A DNA stretch of 64,000 nt from Protonemura montana (taxonomy: Eukaryota; Arthropoda; Insecta; Plecoptera; Nemouridae), in assembly GCA_947568835.1 (NCBI GenBank), contig OX387609.1:7331660-7395659 (forward strand), written 5' to 3'. The first letter of the stretch is position 1. Each line of letters begins with the position of its first letter. Shown piece after piece: positions 10,687-24,008 of this stretch. A program made the position numbers and the translations under genes. The notes under the pieces were generated by a model that saw only the letters and a list, made by a program, of their open reading frames with translations, did not search any database and was not told the DNA's origin.

Positions 10687-13600
10687 ATGGCTGCCATCCT
10701 CAGAGGTGGTCGCTGTCTCGTGCTTAAAACATCTCGGAAAATAAGATCGAAATCAAATTTACGCAATTTTTCTTGCATTGGCCACGAATTAGCATCAATA
10801 AAACATTTCAGAACACTCCAGAGACTTTTCAGCGAATCGTTTGGATGCTACCCTAAGTTTTCCGTTCTTGGAGTCAGGGTAAGGTTAACATAAGCCTTGG
10901 ATTTATTATCTTAACTTGTTATGTCATGTCATCACATCAATTTAGATCGATTAAAATGATTGACATTTTGGCCGCCTGCCAGTTGAGATTTGCATCCTCA
11001 AAAAGTAGCTAATAATTTACTGCTAGCTATGGGGCGAACATTTCGACAGCGTCGGAAGAATAGTTCTGTATTGCGCCCTGTGGCCCTTGGTTCTGATCCC
11101 GATTTAATAAACCTTGCAAACTGGATGAGTATGAATGGATGGCTACCATCCTGCTGCTTAGGACCAGCTAGTTTCCCTGAAACAGGCCGAGGCTTACAGG
11201 CTAAGGAAAATGTAGCTGGCAGTGAGACAATTGTCTGCATCCCAATCGGTCTGATGATAAGAACATCAACTGTTTTTAACTCTGATTTAGGTCCTTTTTT
11301 AAAAGCGAACTCTCCTAATGAAGGGTTTTCCCCCCAAACAGCATTATCTCTGTTTCTTCTCTGGGAACGAAGGAAGGAATGTAATTCCTTCTGGTTTCAA
11401 TATCTCAAAACATTACCCTCATTTTTTACTACGCCTTCATTTCTTTCTTCAAACGAACACCATTCTCTGCCCCTGTTTTTGTCTGAACCAATAAATGCTC
11501 TCAATGAAAGTATTTTTGAGGCATTTCAAAACCTGGAGAAATTGAAATCAAGTTTTGGAGCTAAGTTTGCCGATGTTTTCAATTTTGACAACTTTTTGTG
11601 GGCTTGGTTTGCCGTGAATTCAAGAACAGTATTTCTGGAATGCCCAACTAGTTTGGACTACCAAATTTCAGGAAGAGATTGTTTGGCATTGGCTCCGTAT
11701 TTGGACATGTTTAATCACTCAAACGCAGCTAAAGTTGACGTAGGTTTGAGTACAGACGCTAAAAAATATGAAATACGTACATTAATACCATTCAAAAAAA
11801 ATTCACAAGTCTTTATTAACTATGGACCTCATGATAACTTGAAATTATTTACTGAATACGGATTTATTTTACCAGATAACTGCCATGATACCATTCGAAT
11901 AGATTTTTTAAATTTATTGCAAGTAATAAAGGAAATGTTCTCTTCGATTAAAGACTGCTCGAGTGAAAAATACACATTTATAAAATCACACAAGTTTTTT
12001 GACGATCTGTACCTGAGCTCTGAAGGACTTAGTCACAATGCAACCTGTGCAGTTGTCATCCTTTCAAGCCAGAAACTGACTTCATCAATAAAACAAGCAG
12101 TTTTTTCGGCTTCTTATTCCCCGATAGAACTCAACACTATTAGCCAAATCACAATGTCACTCGTAAAAATTAAACAATTAGAATTTCAAAAAATAATAGC
12201 AGACATGGAAAAACTAGTAAACCCCTCAGATAGTTATTTAGTGGCCAAAGATTTGATGAGAGAGTATCTGGAAGTACTAAATCGCGCAGAGTTGAGTGTT
12301 TCGAATCGTGAGAGGGGGTTTTATTGAGTGGAGAGACTTCAGTCGAGTGTTGAGTGAGCCGAAATCGAAAGGCCACCTGTGACAAAGGCAAAGCATTCGA
12401 GTGAGAAAACAGAGAAAGTAGCAACGTGGCTGCACCAGGAGACCTTTTGAGTTCAAGCTCTCTTTGTCACACGGTGCGTACTTATCATTTATCTTTAAAG
12501 GTATTACATACCTATTAATTTAAAAGATATTTACCCCATTTTAAGCAACTGTTTCAAATCAGCAATCAGCAATATGCCTTGTACCTTTTATTCCAGTCCA
12601 AAACACTTAATAAGTTTTTCTAAATTTTTTTTTTGCTCTCAAAGCAGAGCATATTGTTTTTGTCAGATTCAAAAATTTCACAATTTAACATACAATTGAT
12701 TATTACTCTTCTTGATTACCCACCCATTCAGTCTTCAATTGTATTGCAACCTACTGACCACCCATTGGGAAAACTTGCTTCAAGAAAGAATCCCCCAAGC
12801 AGTCCGAATTTAGTTTCCCTTTCAATCAAACTGTCGGTGCAAACGTTGACGCCAATGTTACAGAGCACGTCTTCCACTCCGAGCCATGGATTCGACTCGA
12901 CGCGACGGAAGCGTACCAAGTCTGGGGGCTATGCACCGGTTGCCGCGACTGGAGGCGATGTCGACCAGGTTACTGGGGGACTCGCACCACCCAAGTGAGC
13001 ATAGAACCTAAAATGACTGGAATCTCTCTCATGCTATCTCTTTCTGATTAAACTCAGAAACTTAGCACTGATTTCCTTCACAGCTGTCACTTGTGTTGTA
13101 GTATGGACGTTTTTTTTTTATGTTTACATTTTGAAACTTAAGTGGTGAACCTTACGGAAAGTTTTGTAGGGTGATTGTTTATAATTGTAGAAGGGGCTCT
13201 GCAAAATCTTGCCACTGTCTATAATTTCAAAGGGTTTTTAACTTTTAATAGGCAAGTGTCACTCATTGATAATGGGCTAGAACTCTTTTGACAGCTTAAC
13301 TCAGTCTTCTCAGCTTGGCCTCAATACCCAGGCCAATTTTTCAAGAGCTTGTGTTTGTATTTTTTTGTTTTGTTTGTATGGTTTTTATTTAGCTTTTTTA
13401 GCTAAACTAATTAAAACCCCCAACATTTTTCAGCTCTGTATAAAGTGTTCTAATGACTGTGATAGTTCAGTAGGCTTGCCATTACCCAAGTGCAAACTTT
13501 GTAAAGGTGTATTCTGGAAAGGTTGTGTGGATTACCCTAGAACTATTTGCGGCCATGGTTAACTGGTTGCCGCATGGTATGCAGGATTCCACCTGCGCAA

Positions 13601-16600
13601 GCGGTGCGTGGGTGCTTCCACCCCGGCGTCTCGTCAACGATGGGACCGCCGATGTCCCTGAATGGAGCAGCTCCGGTCTCCAGCACCGACATGCTGCGTG
13701 CCATGATGCAGTACATCTGGCCCAAGGTGAGCCAAGGTCTGATCTAGGTCCGGGAGAGTTGCTGGTGATTTGTGCGGCTTAACGAAGCACTGTTTTGACA
13801 ACGGGTCATGTGGCACTGGCGTAATGGTGGTGGATGAGTGGGTAATGATGAGGACAACGTAAACTAGAAGGGAGGAGGAAAAACCCGGCGCCGGCACCTT
13901 TCCTCCTCCTGTCTAAGAGCACCAAAGGGACCACCGGCTTCACGTCCCTTCCCAAGGACGATACAACGCGAACAACAGGATTTCTCCACAAATCCATGCT
14001 ATCGAGAGGTTGATAAGCGAGACGAGTGAAATTGCTGTACTAACTTTTAACCTTTAGCCTCTCTTTTGAACAGATCTTGTGTATGGTGGTCACCTGTCCA
14101 ATAGCTGGCACGGCACAGTGTTGCTTAACTTCGATGATCTCACAAAAACTATCGTTTACTGGCTTACAGTAGGCACCTTACAGGCACCTAGTTAAAAGTA
14201 CTGAAGAAATTAAGTCCAGTATCTTCAATAGAAATGTTCACTGTGACTGTAGTCTGTGAATGTCATGCTCAGTTCAATCAATTCTAGTGCTTTAAAATTT
14301 GAATCATTAATATTTGATTGCTTTTAAAGTAAAGCCCAGAATGCAACAATATTGCCCTTCAAAGATTTCATCAAAGCCTCCCCTTTGTTTTCAGGACGAG
14401 CCAGCTATAAAGGCACGTGTTGTGGTTGCCATGAGCCTGCTGGTTGGCGCCAAACTGATGAACGTGGCCGTTCCATTCGCGTTCAAGTACGCGATTGACC
14501 ACCTAAACACGCACCTTCCCGTCACTTCCAGCGGTGAGGCGTTCCTCAACATGTCAACCGCCAACGATGCCATATTCACGTCCGCAGCGACGCTGCTCAT
14601 TGGCTGTAAGTCGCTGGTCAAGCCAGTTTGTTCATATTGCTGTTTAAATTTTTTGTAAATATGTCTACTTGCAATAGAATTTGCCAAAAAATTAATTTGC
14701 AAAGAAGTGACAAGAGAACAGCCAACAGAGGCAAGTTGCATACATTAGGTGTAGTGTATTGATGACTTTGTCAAAGATCTTGCAATCAGGGAAGATGTCA
14801 ACTCTGACCGGGATATCATTCCAGGGTCTAATCAATCTGGTGAGTGATTAGTGAAGTCCTGTGACAGTCTTGATCTTTGCAGCCTAAGTTTAAATTTGTC
14901 CCGTAAGCACATAATTTTTGATCTGGGATTTCTTATTTTTCTCGTAACCTGTCAGTCAGTGAGAATACAAACGGATATTTTAAATAAACAGAATAAGGGA
15001 AATCAGGAATGGAGGACATTAGTTTGAAAGCGGCTGTTCACTCTTAGACGGCGTCGCAAGGCTCGGCGCTGCCGGTTTCAACGAGTTGCGGAACGCGGTG
15101 TTCGCTAAGGTGGCGCAGCACTCGATACGACACATCGCCAAGAACGTCTTTCTGCACTTGCACCGCCTCGACCTGTCGTTCCATCTCAGCCGACAGACTG
15201 GAGCACTGTCCAAGGTAGGCGGCACACCAAGGCTTTGTTTAAAAGAGTCGTGTAAAATCACTTTAAAAGTTATCAGGGGTTCTGATGCTTCATGTGAGCA
15301 AAAATATTAACTTAGGAAGGGAACTAGCTCATGTCTCTATCAAAAATGATATTATTAAACTTAAATTCTTCGACACTTCATTAACAAAGTCTATTAAACT
15401 ATTAGCCGAAACGTCGTACTTGTACCGTTCGTAACTTTATCTAGTTCCATTTTCCCTCTTCTCCATTACAGAAACATTGAATGCATTGTTTTATTTTAAC
15501 TAGCAGGTTATATTAGCTGTTCAACCATTCACAACTTGGCAACTCAGGCCCACATTTCTAGTTCTTGGTCAAAAGTCAACATGGATAAAACCTATTGATT
15601 GGTTATGGTTTTTAACAGCCCATCAAATCCAATGCTCATGTCTTTGATGATCGGTGGATCACTTCGAAATTAAACTTTTCTCCTAGACGATCGACAGAGG
15701 CAGCCGGGGAATCAACTTCGTGCTCTCCGCTATGCTGTTTAACGTCGTTCCGACAATCTTCGAGCTCGGCCTCGTTAGCACGGTGCTGGTGAGTCAAAGA
15801 CTTGACAAGAAAGCAATTGTCGAATCTTTAGATGGGGTAGAGTTCATTAGATGTTATAAACTGAGATTTGCTTGGATATATTTGCATGTATACTTAGCCA
15901 CTTTGGTCTTTTTTGTGAATGATTAGTTAATGAATTGCCAGCTAATTGCGATCTTACAACAGTAACTTGAGTCTCAAAGATCGGATGTATTTTGACGCAC
16001 TATTTTGACAATGGGCCTTGCGGCACTTGTCTAATGGTGGCAGTGAATGAGTGGATGATGATGAACCTAACCAAGTCTACAAGGGAGGAGGGGAAACTGA
16101 CATTAGCATGTATCCTACTTCTTTTAAAGAGCACCAAAGGGAACCACTGGCCTAACGTCCCTTTCGAAGGACCTCGAATATAAGTTGGGAGTTTTCATGG
16201 CAGACAGATTTTAAAACTAGTTTAATTTTAGGCTGGAAATTGAGAAGAGCATATGTTTTTGTGTGTTGTTGTATTGTAATTTTGGGTGCCGTTAGGGTAC
16301 ATAAGATAATTAAAATAATTTGCTTCGCATGGAAGTGGAGCACTTAACAAAGCCAACGTTTTTACCTTCCGTAGAAGACATGCACTTTAATTGTACGACT
16401 TAGTGACGTACCTTCATTTCAATGTGTGCTTCTGTTGCCCAGGGCGTCAACTGTGGTGCGTCATTTGCTGGCATCTCGCTCGGATGCGTGGCGGTCTACT
16501 CGGCGTTCACGCTGCTCATCACGCAGTGGCGCACAAAGTTCCGCGTGTACATGAACAAGGCCGAGAACGAGGCTGGCAACAAGGCAATCGACTCGCTCAT

Positions 16601-19600
16601 CAACTACGAGACGGTCAAGGTGGGTGGCACAAGACAAACTTGGGTTTCGGTTCGCTCTCAGAGTTGGATCGAAGTCTGGTAAGTTTGATCTCAGCATCTC
16701 CATGGATACCAAACGTTGCATCTACCATTGAACCTCCTACACATTGGCCACCGTGGTTACATAAAATAGCAGAATTGAGAAGCTTTGACCTCCTCTGCTT
16801 GATATATTTTTTCCAAGTTGGCAATGAAAATGATCGTCTTAGAAAAATTTGAGTACCCCCACATACCCCTGGCTAATGAATCACATTGTCTTATTACCCG
16901 GCTCAGTACTTCAACAACGAGCAGTACGAGGCAGAGCGCTACGACGAGAGCTTGAAGAAGTACGAGGACGCTTCACTAAAGACAAGTACCAGCCTTGCGA
17001 TGCTCAACTTCGGACAAAACGCGATTTTCAGCGCGGCTATGAGCGGCATCATGATACTCGCTGCCAACCAGATCGTACAAGGTGTGTTTCACTTTTGAAA
17101 TAAATGGCTTGGATTGTCGTAGGTTTCTTAGCTGGTGAGCCAATCGAAGAAACCATCCGGGCTTGTTCACTTTTTTACATGCAAGTACACTGTGCCCAAG
17201 ATGGCATTACAATTTTCAAAAAAACTTTTTCAAATCCGTATTTGCGTTTCTTTTATTGCGTTTCTTTTCGTTTATTTCTAATAATTTTAAGTTTTTTTTT
17301 TATTGAATCTGATCCTTGAAGCTCAACTGTTGGCATAGCATTGTATCTTATCATACCATTTATCTTTTTTTATGACAACATCAGTTTCATTATCCATGTC
17401 CATAGTGAAAAATAGGCTGTGAAATGGAAAACGAGCAATTTTTAAAGCCAAAATTTAGTATAGATGCTTGGTATCCCCCGATGTCTTAAAAATCATATCA
17501 AACATGACTGATACAAGAAGCAAATCACTTTTCCTCAACTGGTTCCATGATGTCCGATGGCCTGTATTTACAAAGTTAGACTTCTAATACTGTCTTTTGG
17601 TTGTCAGGCAACATGACAGTCGGAGACTTGGTTATGGTCAACGGTCTTCTCTTCCAACTGTCGATGCCGCTCGGCTTCCTCGGCTCCGTGTACCGAGAAA
17701 TTCGACAGGCGCTCATCGACATGCAGACCATGTTCACGCTCATGTCCATGGACACCAAGACAAAGGTAACCGTCATCACACTTCTTAGACATCATTACTT
17801 GTTTTGTGTCGGAATGGTTCAAAATGACCACCTTTCTTCAAAACTGTTAAATCATTATCCAGGCGACTGGTTCTTTTGTAAAGCTAATAATACATTACAT
17901 TTCAGTTTATTTGATTCTTCTGACTTAAATGAGGTGAACTTTAGGGTAACCAGAAAATGTACTTATGAATGTAACCAACCTTTTTGATGCATTAAATAAT
18001 GTTGTTAATTGTACTATAAACCACCGAGATTTTATGGCCAAATTTAACTATTTCTTTTACATAAATCCGAGAGCGGTAAAATATTTTGCCATGGTGAATA
18101 TTTAATTATTTCTCAATACAGATTCATACAACAAAATTTGGTATTAAACTGCACTTTCTAGTCACTAGACACTTATACCTGACACTCCTTTGATACTGTG
18201 TTTACCTGACAATGGGTTGAGATAATAGGTTTCTAAAAAAAGAGAATGAACTTGAAGCCGATGTATTTCAAAAACTTAAAATCTTTGAAAATCTTCAATC
18301 TTTGAATTTCAAATACTTAATGAGCATCTTGCCGTCATCTTTTCCAGGACATGGTCTCCGCCAAGCCGTTGGACATAAAGCTGAACAACTCTACGATCGA
18401 GTTCAAGAACGTGGACTTCAAGTACGTGGACGGCAAGCCGATATTCAACAAACTCTCAATCACCATTCCGGCGGGCAAGAAGATTGCTGTCGTTGGCGGG
18501 TCCGGATCAGGGTTAGTTGGACTGGCGATTTTACCGAAACCACTCGTCTTATTCCTCCTTTACATCGATTTATGCTGCGAGAATCAATAAAAAGTTGAAT
18601 AGTAAATAGTTGAAGACAGAATTGAATTTTGAAGACTACAAAGAATTTAACTTCCATTTCCCCAGTTTTTTCTTAAATCTTCTATTCCAGGCTGCATTGC
18701 GCTACAAAGCAAATTAATCAATACTATCCAATCAACATCTTCAAAGCTTTTAGATATTTAAATCCTTTACTTAACCTAAACTTAACAGCTGAAATTCATA
18801 TTATTTACACTGTATTGAAGCGTTGATGAGGTTTTCACACCTACAAGTTGCTTTCTTGTAATTTAATTCACAATTTTTTTCGACTTGTTGTGTTTGGTGT
18901 TCGTCTCTTGCACTTTGAACGCAGTTAAGTATAAACCATAATATGACCAATCAACTAAATTAATTTGAGAGATCTTTCCTTGGCTGTCAGATAAACAATA
19001 TCTTACTATCACAGACCTACACTAATTTTTCTTTTGCTGAGAGAGTGAGTTTATAGAACTCATTGCCTCATATGGAACTCGAACTCGTAAACTACAAATG
19101 AAAGCCACTGGAATCAAGTTTCTGTCCTTAGTTTCTTCCAATAAACATATAAAATAATAAATAACAATCAGCCAGCTTACATTCCATGTTCGTTTCCTTC
19201 AGCAAGTCGTCGATGATCAGGCTTCTCTACCGCTTCTTCGAGCCGGATTCGGGCGAGATTTGGATCGGCGGACATAACATCCTCGACGTGGACCTGGAAA
19301 GTCTGCGCCGGTCGGTGGCTATCGTGCCGCAGGACTCGGTGCTCTTCCACGAGTCCATCTTCTACAACCTGCACTACGGAGACCTCACCAAGACCCCCGA
19401 ACAGGTCTACGAGGCGGCAAAGATGGCGGATCTTCATCAAACGATACTCACCTGGCCCAAGGGATACGACACCCAAGTAAAAACGACTTTTTGGAAGGCA
19501 TCTGTTAATAAAACTAACCTTATATTAAAGCCTTAAATAGTTTGTGGGTATCTGGGATGTCTCATTGCTGGGCGTAGATCTTTATAGAAATCGTGAAATT

Positions 19601-21513
19601 CGGATAAATACTTGCGCTCTTTTGTTAGATTGTTTTGTTAGCGCGTTTAAGCGGTGAAATGTTAAAAATTACCAAAGAAACCAAAGAAAAAAAAGTTAGA
19701 AAAAATTGAATTTTTTCTGATAGCAATGCTTTTTTTTGATGCACTGTTGATGGAATCGAATTTGTAGCGTAGCAATGGAAATTCAGAGCTTAAGGTTGAC
19801 AGAGATAAAGTAAAATTGAGGCTGGCAGAATTTGACTAGAGTAAATTATTAGAGGCTTAGGAAAGGGCATCTGACCTTCTCAAATTACTCAAATTACTCA
19901 AATGAATCACATCACTCTTATCTCTCACTTCCCACACTGCAGCTGCGTGCGCAGCGGATGCAATACTAGTATAGGAATAAAATTTAAAAATTCAATAATG
20001 TAATGGTACGTTTGATTGTTATTTGCTTGACGGCAGCCAGTCACTCTTTTGATTTGTTATGTGATGGAAAAACACTGACAGCCAAGTTCAAAAGTCTAAC
20101 AAATATCCAAGAAGGAAACGGTAGCTTCAATAGAGGCAGAGCTCTATGACATTTAGGCAATGTTGCCTTGTTCGTGTTATTCACACGACTTGAATGCTAC
20201 GTAGCAGAAACTTTTTTCCTCATTTCCTCTTCCTCATCACACATACCAGCCTTAAAAAGCCCTAAAAAAAATTGTAGGGCCATTTTTTAATTATTGTCAC
20301 ATCAACACTACAGTCATCTTGGTAGGCTGAAGGATTTATGTTACTCATTCTGCTCCAAATTGTCGAGTATTTTTGGAATTTTAATTATATCACAATTCCG
20401 AGATGCTAGTCTAGAATCACAATAATCTCTCCCTACGACTTAATTTGTATGATCACTTAAAGTAACTGCAGGATATTACAAATATATTATCAGTGGGTAG
20501 CATTAGTTTTGCTAGAAACTTGATAAACTTTCTTGAAACCGTTAATTTTGTCCGCAGGTTGGCGAACGAGGGCTGAAATTGTCAGGCGGCGAGAAGCAAA
20601 GAGTTGCGATTGCGCGAGCGATTCTGAAAGGATCTCCGATCTTGGTGTTTGATGAAGCTACCTCATCGCTCGACTCGATCACAGAACACGTGAGTTTGTA
20701 ATCTTTACGAAATCTCAGGCTATTTGAAAAATTGTAGTGTATCTACTGGGGAAGAGAAGGAAACCCAATAATCAGAAAATGGCCAGCTAGGAAAGTATAG
20801 GTAACCAAGCCGTCTTTTGCAAACAGCTTTTTTTGTTATGTGAAATCTGATTTAAATTACAAACGCTTGCAATGTGCAGGGTATTTTATTTTAAGGAACA
20901 CTACTACCCTCTAAAAAATTGATGCCCAAACGGGACTACGAGTCCTAATCTCCACCTAACGCGGGTGTTGCTCCAACCCATTGAGCTACTTGAACACATA
21001 ATTTTTGCGAGGATTTTAGTCCATTTAATGAGAATGACGGATCTCCGAGAAGTACTGTGAGAGGAGACTGTGAGAGGCATAATTCTTTTAGAGAGTAGAA
21101 GTGTTCCTAATAATAAAAATAATTTTTTTTTTCTGTTTTTGGTAAGTTATTTGCATTATCTTCCCCATTATTTATTCCAGCAAATTGCTTAAAATTGTCT
21201 TATTTATATTTTTTTCTCTGGCTTGCAGAACATCTTAGATGCATTGAGAAGAGCGACCGAAGGCAGAACTTCAATCTGCATCGCTCATCGGCTTTCGACC
21301 ATTATGGATGCCGACGAAATTTTCGTGCTAGACCAAGGAAAGTTGGCTGAGAAAGGAACACATCAATCGCTGCTCAACAACCCGCTCAGCATCTATTCCA
21401 AGATGTGGGAAATTCAAAATATTAGCAGAAAAGCGGCAGACCCTACTCTAGTATCAAATATTACAAACGTTTTGCCAAAAACAAACACTACTAATGCAAC
21501 GAAAACATGCTAA
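10687..21513 (+). CDS. ABCB7: ABCB7/Atm1-type mitochondrial ABC transporter
   Basis: Thirteen exons: 10687-10878, 12864-12994, 13585-13726, 14395-14605, 15048-15214, 15687-15788, 16443-16619, 16907-17081, 17608-17765, 18348-18511, 19203-19476, 20558-20689 and 21229-21513; 769 residues (human ABCB7 has 752). It is a half-transporter of the inner mitochondrial membrane that exports a glutathione-linked sulfur or Fe-S intermediate for cytosolic Fe-S assembly. Exon 1 is a Lys/Arg-rich mitochondrial presequence. The membrane domain has [40 protein letters not shown] and [20 protein letters not shown]. The ATPase has Walker A GGSGSGKS (about 535-542), the signature [14 protein letters not shown] (about 639), Walker [13 protein letters not shown] and the H-loop IAHRLST. 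Exons 2-3 are poorly conserved but fit in phase. Exon 1 is the least certain. A SETD4-like gene sits in intron 1. Confidence 0.93.
11029..12327 (+). CDS. SETD4: SETD4-like lysine methyltransferase, intronless, nested in ABCB7 intron 1
   Basis: A single uninterrupted frame of 432 residues. The frame stays open upstream to 10990, but the chosen start ([10 protein letters not shown]) aligns with the basic start of human SETD4. The family is a SET plus Rubisco LSMT substrate-binding type methyltransferase of the nucleus and cytosol. Motifs in order: [12 protein letters not shown] near the start of the SET fold, [27 protein letters not shown] segment (here [16 protein letters not shown]), the AdoMet/catalytic [12 protein letters not shown], and [17 protein letters not shown]. 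The helical C-terminus is divergent. Length matches the 440-residue human protein. The gene lies wholly inside the first intron of ABCB7 on the same strand. Absence of introns suggests an old retroposed copy, although no poly(A) tract or target duplication remains. Substrates are not predictable from sequence. Confidence 0.88.
   Translation: MGRTFRQRRKNSSVLRPVALGSDPDLINLANWMSMNGWLPSCCLGPASFPETGRGLQAKENVAGSETIVCIPIGLMIRTSTVFNSDLGPFLKANSPNEGFSPQTALSLFLLWERRKECNSFWFQYLKTLPSFFTTPSFLSSNEHHSLPLFLSEPINALNESIFEAFQNLEKLKSSFGAKFADVFNFDNFLWAWFAVNSRTVFLECPTSLDYQISGRDCLALAPYLDMFNHSNAAKVDVGLSTDAKKYEIRTLIPFKKNSQVFINYGPHDNLKLFTEYGFILPDNCHDTIRIDFLNLLQVIKEMFSSIKDCSSEKYTFIKSHKFFDDLYLSSEGLSHNATCAVVILSSQKLTSSIKQAVFSASYSPIELNTISQITMSLVKIKQLEFQKIIADMEKLVNPSDSYLVAKDLMREYLEVLNRAELSVSNRERGFY
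13766..14150 (-). mobile_element. 5S-headed SINE, copy 1
   Basis: Antisense to the plus strand, in ABCB7 intron 3. The 5S-derived head is at the right (ggtggtcacctgtccaatag to tcgatgatctcac) and the tail (gcactgttttgacaacgggt) at the left. It is nearly full length and diverged. Confidence 0.75.
15979..16176 (-). mobile_element. 5S-headed SINE, copy 2 (head missing)
   Basis: Tail and body only, in ABCB7 intron 6. It runs from gacgcactattttgacaatg to the cgtccctttcgaaggac block. The 5S head is truncated. Confidence 0.65.
16685..16795. repeat. Dispersed repeat shared with 60413-60560
   Basis: Contains ctcagcatctccatgg, taccaaacgttg and agcagaattgagaagct in the same order as a stretch in a RAD50 intron. 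The family is unknown. Confidence 0.5.
20885..21125. repeat. Inverted-repeat element with tRNA-like core, copy 1
   Basis: Arms of about 35 bases (ttattttaaggaacactact, and ttttagagagtagaagtgtt further on) face each other. Read on the minus strand, the interior holds GTAGCTCAATGGGTTGGAGC, which resembles a tRNA A-box, and a degenerate B-box-like stretch. It lies in ABCB7 intron 12. A second copy is at 43085-43265. Confidence 0.5.
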
Positions 21514-22267
21514 TGAAAGCGGCTAGACTATGCATTTGATAACGTGTTGTTTTGTAAGTTAAATGAATATATTTATTTTATTTGTGTACATATTTTAGAC
21601 TGAATGACATTGTAATGTAATTTTTTCAGGGCATCTGAATTTTAGAGTCTGATACTGATGTACATACAAAAATATATTGTTAATAGGTACAAAATGTTTA
21701 TTTTGTAAATAAGAATTTGAAATATAATAGAACCACACCTGGACCTTGAACTGAAACAGTCCTTGAAAGTTGAAACATTTTTAATTCTGTGTTTTTTTTT
21801 TTAATTAGGTATGGCCGGCAAGGGCTGTTAGGAATGCCTTGTCTCCATGAACTCGAAAAGTTTTTTTTTAATAAATCTTTCATTTTGATGACTAGGCTTT
21901 GCCAAAGAAGCTATTTATATTCTTGGTGACCTGTAAATGTAAATTACTTTTACATACCTACCCTCACTACCTGGATTAGGTAAATGGTTTATGGTAAGAA
22001 CTTACAGGGTAAGAAGAGGGTATCATCTTATTGTAAAGAGAAAAGTAGAGTTTTGGTGAAAGTGGGGCTGCATTCACTAATAGAGATTTTAGGTTAGCTT
22101 TAAACGTAAAAAATGGCCGATCTGTGTAATTCTATCATTTTAAAATCACAACAAGGGCAGATTGTTTCATTATAATGAACTCCTCGAAAATATCCATGGC
22201 ATCCATGCGAAACGCCAACAGAATGGCTCCTCCACCGGATTGGATTCTCCAACACTAACATTGATAC
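21514..22267. other. 3' flank of ABCB7, no gene seen
   Basis: AT-rich 3' UTR and spacer. No recognisable coding exon and no clear repeat. Confidence 0.4.
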
Positions 22268-22680
22268 GGATTTGATTGATTTGTGGGGTTTCGTGGCGTA
22301 CTGTTTTGACAACATGCCGTTTGGCACTGGTTTAATGGCGTTGGTGAGTGAGTGGATGAAAATGAACCTAACCTTGATTAGAAGGCAGGAGGGGAAACCC
22401 GGTGTCAGTACGTAGCCAAGGGGACCACCGGTTTAGCGTCCCATCCGTGGGACGGTACAACGCGAACAAAAAAAGGATTCCTCCAAAAATCCATGCCGTT
22501 GAGTGTATTGTTGCTGAGCAAGGCAAAAGAAATGCTGTACTTATTTTAACTCTCCCACCCCCCCCCCCCCCCCCCCCCCTCTTACCTGAACAGAACTGGC
22601 AATTTGTATAATGATCATCGACCCAATACCTGACCCAGCGCAGTGTTGCTTAACTTTGATGGCTCACCAGAATCAGTTAA
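22268..22680 (-). mobile_element. 5S-headed SINE, copy 3
   Basis: Full-length copy in the ABCB7-TMEM53 gap, with a poly(C) run of about 25 bases expanded inside its body (22556-22580). The head part reads gacccaatacctgacccagc then gcagtgttgcttaactttga. The left end reads gattgatttgtgggg, matching the 3' terminus of other copies. Confidence 0.75.
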
Positions 22681-24008
22681 ATAGAAAATAATTGAAAAAA
22701 CTCCATAAATATTGGTTACAGGGTTATTATAGTTTTTAGGCTCAAGCCTACTTTATCTAACCTTTGGTACTAGTTTTGAACAAAAAAAAAATGAAAATTT
22801 AAATTTTCAATGCTATGTAAAAACAACTTACAAGCATTAATTAGCAATATGTTAGAATTCATAATCCTAGTTTTAAATGTTTTTTTTTTTTTTTAATTAC
22901 TGTTATGTGACAAGGCTGGGTTGGGAGTTAAAAATGCACTGGGCAAAGATTGGTTGCCCCCTGTTGCGTGTGTGGTTAGCGCGGGGGTACACAAACGCAC
23001 TTACAAGTTAATTTGTTACGATATTTCTTTTTGAAAACAGGACATTGTAATTGTCAATTTATGTCCTTCATTTCTTCACATTGATGTATACACGCGGATA
23101 AAAGAAACACCTGCGAAACAGGTGATGGCCGTTCAATTGCTCCCAAATGACTTCTTAACTGACCCAAAATGAATGATGCATCTAATTGGAGTCACCGTCG
23201 TTTCGAGTGTTGAGTAATTTTATTTTGATATTTAGATTTCTGGTCTGGTTTACACTCAATTACTCTTCATTAAACTATTGATATACATTTATCCATTATT
23301 TTAGTTGTAAGTATATACTTTTAGATCTTCATTTTAAAGGACGATTGACAGCGCTATCGGGGGGCCACCACCGGTACTACGAATAAAAGGCTTGGTTCTT
23401 CAGAAGATAGTTAAACATAAGCGCTGGCCCACTAATATAACATATAAACTCAGTGGTAGCACGAACTAACCGTCGTTTTCCTGTAGTTTGAGTGCTTATT
23501 CTATGGTTCCCATTTTCAATTTCAAACGGTTCTGGTACCAATCGATGTTCCTATTAAAATTGCTAATCGTTGAACCGCTCACTTGATTGTCCCAATAGCT
23601 CATTACAATTGTTTTAATGATAATTGCAATAAAGTACAACTAATATCGTATTTTAATGCAAACGTACATGCTGTAATCACTTCGCTTACGTCACTGGAAT
23701 TGGTTCAAGAACAGCTGCATTCCCGAGCGTAGTCTCAAGACACGTGTGTGTGTGTGGAAATTGTTAGGGCTGACTGACAACATAACTTCAGTTGCATTGT
23801 GCTGTAAACGGAATCTTTTACAATGAGGTAAATTAAAAGTAACGGCAATTCAAGGTAAAGAAAGAGCAGAATAAGTTGTTATGTTTCAGTCATCTTGTAT
23901 TGCATGTATAGTGAAAAAAAATGTGATAATTTTACCGTAAAACTTTCTGAAAAATGAGAAAATAGGTGTAGGTGTAAATTTCTTAGGTTTTGCATTGATT
24001 TGCTAAAT
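22681..24008. other. Gene-poor AT-rich spacer
   Basis: No coding exon, RNA gene or repeat family was recognised. Short homopolymer runs only. Confidence 0.4.

Noticed and set aside
12633..12863. Upstream part of the frame containing ABCB7 exon 2
   Set aside because: It reads through intron sequence. The acceptor at 12863 gives the correct phase to both neighbours.
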